64,000 bases of DNA. Source: Lawsonibacter sp. GTDB lineage: Bacteria; Bacillota; Clostridia; Oscillospirales; Oscillospiraceae. How positions within the stretch are numbered: the first letter of the stretch is position 1; the number at the start of each line of letters is the position of its first letter. A model generated the notes under the pieces. It was given only the letters and a program-made list of their open reading frames with translations, searched no databases and was not told the DNA's origin. This document shows positions 57,271-64,000 of this stretch, piece after piece. Location of the stretch: assembly GCA_022796195.1 (NCBI GenBank), contig JAAWIE010000005.1, forward strand, positions 1 to 64,000, given 5' to 3'. Position numbers and translations under genes: made by a program.

Positions 57271-58278
57271 TTAAAAGTGTGTCCAATACTCCTTATAGTT
57301 GTCCTGAAGCAGCCGGGGGGTATCCAGGCCATAGGGGCACTTGGCGGCACACTGGCCGCAATGGAGGCAGTTTTCAATCTTCTTGACTTCGTTCTGCCAA
57401 TATTCATTCAGCCAGTCAGCGGCAGGGGCCCGGCGGGCCATCAGGTTGATTCGGGCGCATTGGTTTATCTGAATCCCCACCGGACAGGGCATACAATAGC
57501 CGCAAGAGCGGCAGAAATCGCCAGTCAGCTCAGCCCGGTCCTTGTCAATAATCGCCTGGAGCTCTGCGGTCATGGCGGGAGCCTCAGGGATGCAGGCCAA
57601 GAACTGATCCAGTTCCCACTCGTGCTGAACACCCCAAATGGGGACGACGTCCTCTTGTGCCGCCATCCAAACGGCGGCGGCGGTGCCGTTCCCCAGCAGG
57701 CCGCCTGCCATGCCCTTCATAGCTACAAAGCCCATGCCGTTCTTCCGGCAGCCCTCCACCAATTCCTGATCCTGGGGGCCAGAGAGGTAGCTGTAGGGGA
57801 ATTGCAGCAAAGCGTACAGACCAGACGCAATGGCCTCCTTCGCCACGGGCAGGCGGTGGTTGGTGATAGCAATGTGCCGGATTTTGCCCTGAGCTTTCGC
57901 CTCCAGAGCCGCGTCGTAAAGGCCGTCCTCTCCGCCTGGCTTTGGACAGAACGCTGGGTTATGGAACTGGTATACGTCGATGTAATCGGTGCCCAGCAGC
58001 CGCAGGCTGGTCTCCAGATGCTCGTTCAGTTCTGCCCCGGTTTTTGCGTGGGTCTTGGTGGCGATAATGACCCGATCCCGCATCCCCTGAAAGGCATACC
58101 CCATTTTTTCTTCGCTGTCGGAGTAGGCCCGGGCTGTATCAAAGTAGGTCATGCCTCCATCTACCGCCTTGCGCAGCAGGCGAGCGGCCTCCTCTTTGGA
58201 AATCCGCTGAATAGGCAGACAGCCAAAACCGTTCTTTTCAATCTCAATGCTGGTGGAACCGAGTTGGATTTTTGACAT
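57271..58278 (-). CDS. Aldo/keto reductase with C-terminal 4Fe-4S ferredoxin domain
   Basis: TYFDTARAYSDSEEKMG, CRSCGYCMPCPVGIQI and CLHCGQCAAKCPYGLD. Confidence 0.93.
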   Translation of the reverse strand: MSKIQLGSTSIEIEKNGFGCLPIQRISKEEAARLLRKAVDGGMTYFDTARAYSDSEEKMGYAFQGMRDRVIIATKTHAKTGAELNEHLETSLRLLGTDYIDVYQFHNPAFCPKPGGEDGLYDAALEAKAQGKIRHIAITNHRLPVAKEAIASGLYALLQFPYSYLSGPQDQELVEGCRKNGMGFVAMKGMAGGLLGNGTAAAVWMAAQEDVVPIWGVQHEWELDQFLACIPEAPAMTAELQAIIDKDRAELTGDFCRSCGYCMPCPVGIQINQCARINLMARRAPAADWLNEYWQNEVKKIENCLHCGQCAAKCPYGLDTPRLLQDNYKEYWTHF

Positions 58279-58416
58279 GGGAGTCTCTCCTTTCGTAAGC
58301 CTTCCCTCAGGAAGGGGGGAAGGCACTGTTTGTGAGCAAATGACGGATGAGGGCGGCGCGAGGGGAATTCAGCGCCTCATGCGTGTCCCCTCGTCCGCCT
58401 CTTTTGGAGAAGGTGT

Positions 58417-61062
58417 TTACATCCCCTTCAGCTGAGATTCCAGTTTGGATACCAGTTCGGTGAGTTGGGCGGCCCGGGCCTTTTCCGCCTCCACAACCTG
58501 GGCAGGGGCTTTGTTGACGAAACCGGGGTTGTTCAGCTTGGTGTTCAGCTTCTCCAGCTCAGCAGACTGTTTTTTCAGCTCCTTTTCTACCCGGGCTTTC
58601 TCCTTTTCCAGATCAACCAGTTCACCCAGGGGGATGAACAGCTGAGCCGCATGGGTCACCACAGCTACGTTTCCAGCGGCGTCGGGGGCGGCGTCCACCG
58701 GGACAATCTCCACATCGCTGGCGTAGGCCAGCTTCTTCAGGAAGGGAACACCCAGCGTGAAAATCTCCCGCTCTCCGGTGGCCGCAGTGAGGTGCGCTTT
58801 TTTGGAGGGAGGCACGTTCATCTCGCTGCGCCGGGCACGGATGGCTCGGATGGCGTCCATAATCAACTCCATAGCTTTTTCTTCTGCGGGGAAGTCCATT
58901 TCGCCGCTCGCCACCGGCCAGCTCTGGAGCATGAGGAAACTGCCGTCCTCCACATCCCCGCTGTGTGGCAGGGCCTGCCAGATTTCTTCTGTAATAAAGG
59001 GCATGAAGGGGTGGAGCAGCTTGAGCATCTGGGTCAGCACATAACACAGCACCTGCTGGGCCCGGACCTTGCTGTCCTCATCTTCGCCCTGGAGACGGGT
59101 CTTGGTCAGTTCGATATACCAGTCGCAGTAGTCGTCCCAGATGAAGTCGTAAATCTTCTGAGCCGCTACGCCCAGCTCATATCGGTCCATGTTTTCAGTG
59201 ATCTCCGAAATGGCCCGGTTCAGCTTGGACAAGATCCACTTGTCTTCCAGTTCCAGCTTCCCTGGCAGGGTACATTGGTCAATGGTCAGGTTCATCATCA
59301 GGAACCGGCTGGCGTTCCAGATCTTGTTGGCGAAGTTGCGCATAGCCTCGCACCGCTCGGTGTAGAAGCGCATATCGTTGCCGGGGCTGTTACCCGTGAC
59401 CAGATTGAACCGCAGGGCATCCGCGCCGTACTTGTCGGCGATTTCCAGGGGGTCGATGCCATTGCCCAAAGACTTGGACATCTTCCGGCCCTTGTCATCC
59501 CGGACAAGGCCATGGATGAAGACCGTGTGGAAAGGAGGTTTGCCTGTGTGTTCGCAGGCGGAGAAAATCATGCGGGCCACCCAGAAGAAGATGATGTCGT
59601 AGCCCGTGACCAGCACGTCGGTGGGGTAGTAGTACTGGAAGTCCTCGGTGTTGTCCGGCCAGCCCAGAGTGGAGAAGGGCCAAAGGGCGGAGGAAAACCA
59701 GGTATCCAGCACGTCATCCTCCTGCCGGATCTTCTTGGAATGACAGTGGCAGCATTCTGTGGGGTCGCTTTCAGAGACGGTAATTTTGCCGCAGTCCTCG
59801 CAGGTCCAGGCGGGAATCCGGTGCCCCCACCATAGCTGCCGGGAGATGCACCAGTCCCGGACGTTTTCCATCCAGTTGGTATAGGTTTTGGAGAAGCGGT
59901 CGGGGACGAACTTGGTCTCTCCCTCGTTGACCACCCGCAGAGCCTCTTTGGCCAGGGGCTCCATTTTGACAAACCACTGGGCGGAAATCAGCGGTTCCAC
60001 ATCGCTGTGGCAGCGGGAACAGGTGCCAACATTGTGCTGGTGGGCCTCCACCTTTACCAGATAGCCCTGCTCCTCCAGGTCGGCCACAATGGCTTTCCGG
60101 GCCTCGTACCGGTCCATGCCCGAGTAGCGGCCATAGCCCTCTACTACTACGCCGTGGTCGTCCAGCACCCGGATGGTTTCCAGATTCTGACGCAGGCCCA
60201 CCTCAAAGTCGTTGGGGTCGTGGGCCGGAGTCATCTTCACGCAGCCGGTGCCGAACTCCATGTCCACATATTCGTCCGCTACAATGGGCATTTCCCGGCC
60301 CACCAGGGGCAGAATGCACTTTTTACCCACAATATCAGCATACCGCCCATCGGCGGGGTTGACGGCCACACCGGTGTCGCCCAGCATAGTCTCGGGTCGG
60401 GTGGTGGCTACAATCACGTACCGGTCTGGCTCCCCCTGGATGGGGTAGCGGATGTGCCACAGGTTTCCGGGCTTGTCCTGATATTCTACCTCTACATCGG
60501 ACAGAGCCGTGACACAGTGGGGACACCAGTTGATAATCCGGGAACCCTTATAAATCAGGTCCTTCTCATAGAGGGAGACAAACACATGCCGCACCGCACG
60601 GCTCAGGCCCTCGTCCATGGTGAAGCGGGAACGCTCCCAGTCGCAGGAGACGCCCATTTTTTTCTGCTGTTCCACAATGCGGGCCCCGTATTTGTTTTTC
60701 CAGTCCCATACCCGTTCCAAAAATTTCTCCCGGCCCAGGTCGTAGCGGCTCAGCCCCTCGTTTTCCCGGAGGTTTTCCTCTACCTTGGCTTGGGTAGCAA
60801 TGCCCGCATGGTCACAGCCAGGGACCCACAGTGCCGCACAGCCCTGCATTCGCTTGAAGCGGATCAGGATATCTTGAAGGGTGCAGTCCATGGCGTGGCC
60901 CATGTGGAGCTGTCCCGTCACATTGGGAGGCGGCATCACAATGGTAAAGGGTTTCTTCTTCGGGTCCCGGCGGCCCCGGAAGCAGCCGTTTTCTTCCCAT
61001 TTTTGATAAATACGGCCCTCTGCCTCCTGGGGTTCATAAATTTTTGGCAGTTCTTTTTTCAT
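58417..61062 (-). CDS. valS: Valyl-tRNA synthetase
   Basis: [47 protein letters not shown]-terminal coiled coil. Confidence 0.97.
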   Translation of the reverse strand: MKKELPKIYEPQEAEGRIYQKWEENGCFRGRRDPKKKPFTIVMPPPNVTGQLHMGHAMDCTLQDILIRFKRMQGCAALWVPGCDHAGIATQAKVEENLRENEGLSRYDLGREKFLERVWDWKNKYGARIVEQQKKMGVSCDWERSRFTMDEGLSRAVRHVFVSLYEKDLIYKGSRIINWCPHCVTALSDVEVEYQDKPGNLWHIRYPIQGEPDRYVIVATTRPETMLGDTGVAVNPADGRYADIVGKKCILPLVGREMPIVADEYVDMEFGTGCVKMTPAHDPNDFEVGLRQNLETIRVLDDHGVVVEGYGRYSGMDRYEARKAIVADLEEQGYLVKVEAHQHNVGTCSRCHSDVEPLISAQWFVKMEPLAKEALRVVNEGETKFVPDRFSKTYTNWMENVRDWCISRQLWWGHRIPAWTCEDCGKITVSESDPTECCHCHSKKIRQEDDVLDTWFSSALWPFSTLGWPDNTEDFQYYYPTDVLVTGYDIIFFWVARMIFSACEHTGKPPFHTVFIHGLVRDDKGRKMSKSLGNGIDPLEIADKYGADALRFNLVTGNSPGNDMRFYTERCEAMRNFANKIWNASRFLMMNLTIDQCTLPGKLELEDKWILSKLNRAISEITENMDRYELGVAAQKIYDFIWDDYCDWYIELTKTRLQGEDEDSKVRAQQVLCYVLTQMLKLLHPFMPFITEEIWQALPHSGDVEDGSFLMLQSWPVASGEMDFPAEEKAMELIMDAIRAIRARRSEMNVPPSKKAHLTAATGEREIFTLGVPFLKKLAYASDVEIVPVDAAPDAAGNVAVVTHAAQLFIPLGELVDLEKEKARVEKELKKQSAELEKLNTKLNNPGFVNKAPAQVVEAEKARAAQLTELVSKLESQLKGM

Positions 61063-61091
61063 GATTATCCTCCTTGCATGTTCCGTCTGGT

Positions 61092-62072
61092 TCAGGACGC
61101 GGCTCCGGCATCTGACAAAACGGCGCTCCATTGCTCCGGTGTCACATAGTCGGAATAGTAGCCGTCAGCCCCCCAGCTGGTCGATATCATGTCCAGCAGA
61201 CGGTTTACAGTGTGTAAATATATCTTGCAGCCATATTGGCGCAAAATTTCACTATTTTCCTGGCTGATTCTGGAGAAATCCATGGTCACAACCGGGATAT
61301 CCCGTTCCTGACAGAAGGAGCCGATTTCATGGTAGTCAGGATTTGCGATTTGATACAAGGTAAAAATCCAGTTGACTGCGGGAACTTCCTCCTTGACCCA
61401 GCCATACATCTCCTGGTGATAGATCTGAATGATGATCCGGTCCCATAGAGAGGGGTCGCCGGTCTCCTCAACGGCCTGAGCCAAAACCTGCATCTGTGCC
61501 CGTACATCCGCCTCTCCGGTGTCCTTGCTGTCGGTTACCAGATAGCAGTCGGGGTATACCCGCATCAGGGTCAGCAGACGTTGAATGTCCAGCGGAGTAT
61601 AGTGGAAACAGATGGGTGTGTTGACAAAGGTGTCCCAATCCATCACGCCGACGTATTTTTGCTCCAGATTGTAATAGGAAATCTGATCCCAGTCATGGCG
61701 GGCCACCAGTTTTCCGTCCGAGGTCAGCTGAAGGTCCACCTCAAATACCCGCTGGCCCTCCAGATAACTTTGGAGAAATGCTTCTAGACTGTTGGTCTCT
61801 CGTCTTCCATCTACCGTACCCAGCGCGTGGGCCACGATGGGAATTTCAGTCCAATGCTTATGGGAGTCTGTCCGGGGAGCCAAGGCGGTCATAGCGGAGG
61901 CGACTGCCCCTGCCGCCTGGTCCGCCGCTAGACTCTGGAACGGTTCGCCGCCGCTGTGGTCCAAGGCATCCGGCAGTTTCAGCAGAACTGCGGTGATGAT
62001 CAGAATACAAGCCGAGACACACACCAGCCATTTCCACGGTATTCGGTTGTGCGCTTGTCTGGCCCCTCTCAT
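61092..62072 (-). CDS. Membrane-anchored glycerophosphodiester phosphodiesterase-like protein
   Basis: N-terminal [28 protein letters not shown]...[20 protein letters not shown] resembles the GDPD HR/EVD signature. Confidence 0.72.
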   Translation of the reverse strand: MRGARQAHNRIPWKWLVCVSACILIITAVLLKLPDALDHSGGEPFQSLAADQAAGAVASAMTALAPRTDSHKHWTEIPIVAHALGTVDGRRETNSLEAFLQSYLEGQRVFEVDLQLTSDGKLVARHDWDQISYYNLEQKYVGVMDWDTFVNTPICFHYTPLDIQRLLTLMRVYPDCYLVTDSKDTGEADVRAQMQVLAQAVEETGDPSLWDRIIIQIYHQEMYGWVKEEVPAVNWIFTLYQIANPDYHEIGSFCQERDIPVVTMDFSRISQENSEILRQYGCKIYLHTVNRLLDMISTSWGADGYYSDYVTPEQWSAVLSDAGAAS

Positions 62073-62105
62073 GCTCGATCTCCTCCTAGTGCAGGTGGAC
62101 GCTTC

Positions 62106-62345
62106 AAAAAAACGCCCTGAGCCAATCCGGCTCAGGGCGAATCAAGTCCGCGGTACCACCTGAGTTTCCCCAATTTGGGGACACTTTATTCCTTCTGTAA
62201 CGGGAAGTCCCGCCGCCCCTTACTCTATAATTCGGGGGCAGGGCGCAAAAGCCACCTTCGCCGGCTGGGACTGAGGGCTTGCACCGTCCGCCCTCTCTCT
62301 GCATGTCCAAAACCGGGTACTCCTCTTCTGCATTGCCTTTTCGCG
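62106..62345 (-). promoter_or_regulatory. T-box leader
   Basis: Minus strand AGGTGGTACCGCGG at 62161-62148; terminator CGCCCTGAGCC-N5-GGCTCAGGGCG plus 7 U; competing CTCAGG/CCTGAG antiterminator; upstream GAAGAGGAGTA and AGAGAGGGC elements. Confidence 0.93.
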
Positions 62346-62349
62346 TCTC

Positions 62350-62378
62350 ATTATACGCAAGTTCCTTTGGTTTGTCAA
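62350..62378 (-). promoter_or_regulatory. Perfect-consensus sigma-A promoter of the T-box transcript
   Basis: TTGACA-N17-TATAAT on the minus strand. Confidence 0.9.
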
Positions 62379-62413
62379 CTCCTTGTTTGTAACCGCATTG
62401 TAACTTGACTGTT

Positions 62414-62460
62414 ATCCACTTCAAGTGTAGTATGATGTTGTTACTACAATTGAAGTGGAT
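62414..62460 (+). promoter_or_regulatory. Nested palindromic operator for a BlaI-family repressor
   Basis: ATCCACTTCAA-G-TGTAGTA-N9-TACTACA-A-TTGAAGTGGAT (18 of 19 arm positions pair), overlapping TTGACT-N17-TAGTAT. Confidence 0.75.
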
Positions 62461-62468
62461 GTGAGTTT

Positions 62469-62840
62469 ATGAAACGCCTGCCCGATACTGAGCTGGAAGT
62501 TATGAAAGCCTTGTGGTCCACTGGACCAGACACCCCTCGGAGCGTTCTGGAAGATAAGCTGACCCCGTTTGGCTGGGCCTCCAACACCGTTAATACCTAC
62601 CTCGCCCGTCTGGCGGACAAGGGCTTTGTGTCTGTCCGCCGGGAGGGCAAAAGCAACCTCTACACCCCTTTGATCAGCCAGGATGAGTATCAGGCTTTTG
62701 ACAGCCGCGCCGTGCTGGACCGGCTGTACGGCTCTCCACGGAACTTTGTGGCTGCGCTGGCCCGCAAGGGCCTGCGGCGCAGTGAGCTGGAGGAGCTTCA
62801 ATCACTTATGGACCAGCTGAACGGAGGGCAGGAGCAATGA
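62469..62840 (+). CDS. BlaI/MecI/CopY family transcriptional repressor
   Basis: LPDTELEVMKALWSTG...NTVNTYLARLADKGFVSVRREGKSNLYTPLIS. Confidence 0.93.
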   Translation: MKRLPDTELEVMKALWSTGPDTPRSVLEDKLTPFGWASNTVNTYLARLADKGFVSVRREGKSNLYTPLISQDEYQAFDSRAVLDRLYGSPRNFVAALARKGLRRSELEELQSLMDQLNGGQEQ

Positions 62841-63745
62841 ATCAAATCCTGTTCACCCTGGGGGCGATGTCGCTGGGCGGCTCCGCCGCCGCTGTGCTGC
62901 TGGCCTGGGCGGGCGGTTCCACTCGGGGGCGGTACGGCGCCAGATGGCGGTGTCTGGCCTGGATGGTACTGTGTCTGCGGCTGGCTGTTCCACTGCCCCT
63001 ATTTCCGTACGTCCAGGCCCGGGCCCCAATTCAGGTTGACATCCCAGCGCAGCCTGTGCCAGAGCGGGTTAACCCCAATACATCCGCACCCTCCGGCGCT
63101 TCTCAGGACCTCCCTGTCCAGCCGGGGGACATCCAGACCGATTCGCCGGAGAATTTGCCGGACCATCGCGTCTCCGTGAACCCGATGCGCAAGTGGGAAC
63201 CGGCTCAAGCTGCGATGGTCATTTGGCTGATGGGCGCGGCGGCTGTGTTGCTTTGGAATTTGTCCAGCCATCTGCGTTTCTTACATTGGCTCCGGCGGTG
63301 GTCTTCACCGGTGGAAAGCGGGGAAGCTATTGCCGCCTTCCATCTGCTGGGTGACCAGCTGGGCCTGGACCGGCGGCCTCGGCTGCTGGTGTGCCAGGGA
63401 CTCAGGGTACCCATGCTGGCGGGAGTATTCCGACCGGTGATCCTTCTGCCCCCAGACTGCATGTCCGGGGAGGAACTGGGCTTTTCCCTTCTCCATGAGC
63501 TCACTCACTACCGCCGCAAGGACATCTGGCGTAAACTGCTGGCCCTGTGGGTCAATGCCCTGCACTGGTTCAACCCTTTGATGTGGTACATGGTCCGGAT
63601 GGTGGAGCGGGATACCGAACTGGCCTGCGATGAAGATGTTTTGCGCTGTCTTTCCCAGCCAGATTACTCCGCCTATGGTCAAACCATCCTTTCTGCCGTG
63701 GCCCGTCTGCAACGCGTTCAACGAGGAGGAAATTGCCATGAATAA
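62837..63745 (+). CDS. M56 (BlaR1-type) metallopeptidase, N-terminal part
   Basis: HELTHYRRKDIWRK zinc motif and LACDEDVL; multiple TMs; ATGA overlap with blaI-like gene. Confidence 0.9.
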   Translation: MNQILFTLGAMSLGGSAAAVLLAWAGGSTRGRYGARWRCLAWMVLCLRLAVPLPLFPYVQARAPIQVDIPAQPVPERVNPNTSAPSGASQDLPVQPGDIQTDSPENLPDHRVSVNPMRKWEPAQAAMVIWLMGAAAVLLWNLSSHLRFLHWLRRWSSPVESGEAIAAFHLLGDQLGLDRRPRLLVCQGLRVPMLAGVFRPVILLPPDCMSGEELGFSLLHELTHYRRKDIWRKLLALWVNALHWFNPLMWYMVRMVERDTELACDEDVLRCLSQPDYSAYGQTILSAVARLQRVQRGGNCHE

Positions 63746-64000
63746 CAAAATACCCCGCACGCCTTTCTCAACTGCCCTGTCCGGGGCGGCGAAGGAAACG
63801 GAAATCCGCCTGAAAAATATCTTCTCCGGCCCCAAAAAACGGCCCCCGATTCTCTTTCTTGTTCTCATGTTCTCTGTGTGCATCTTCTGCGGAAATTTGG
63901 TGTCCTGCCAGGTCAGTACCGCAGAGGAACCCGACCGTTCCGCCCCCGGCCGGCTCAGCGAAGAATCCTCCAGCCTGCTGGAGGCTCTGTTCCGCAGCGC
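63738..64000 (+). CDS. Downstream ORF running off the window; begins with sequence resembling the post-peptidase region of M56 proteins
   Basis: ATG preceded by AGGAGGA; MNNKIPRTPFSTALSGAAKETEIRLKNIFSGPKKRPPILFLVLMFSVCIFCG (TM). Confidence 0.7.
   Translation, partial: MNNKIPRTPFSTALSGAAKETEIRLKNIFSGPKKRPPILFLVLMFSVCIFCGNLVSCQVSTAEEPDRSAPGRLSEESSSLLEALFRS

Noticed and set aside
58465-61149. Long + strand ORFs (456 aa and 380 aa) opposite valS
   Set aside because: Antisense shadow of a strongly conserved valS; residues follow the complementary codon pattern.
1-64000. rRNA/tRNA genes, prophage, transposons, integrative elements
   Set aside because: None recognised by eye; absence of tRNAs should be confirmed with tRNAscan-SE.

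Overview
Contiguous bacterial chromosome segment, moderately high GC, almost fully coding. It looks like a spore-forming Clostridia/Oscillospiraceae-type genome: yabP-yabQ-divIC-yabR, spoIIR, gerW/ytfJ, scpAB, and an IspH-S1 fusion are all present. Most of the window is housekeeping: birA, hpf, ruvCAB, glmM, scpAB, cmk-plsC-ispH/S1, carD-ispD-ispF, lysS, greA, ispE and valS. I saw no rRNA, tRNA, CRISPR array, transposase or prophage genes. The most interesting content is: (1) a compact cluster at 13.8-19.4 kb encoding an M20 N-carbamoyl-amino-acid amidohydrolase, dihydroorotase, a DAACS-family symporter with an altered substrate site, PyrK and PyrD. It reads naturally as an orotate/dihydroorotate catabolic pathway of the Clostridium oroticum type, not as a biosynthetic pyr operon. 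(2) A FapA(DUF342)-CheX-CheY module next to a SIR2-like/TPR protein. (3) Two structured non-coding leaders, upstream of cmk and of glmM, that no gene explains. (4) A T-box leader with a perfect-consensus promoter driving a membrane GDPD-like gene followed by valS. (5) A nested palindromic operator in front of a BlaI/M56 pair whose C-terminal part lies in a separate overlapping ORF. All functional names are inferred from motifs read by eye; no database search was run.
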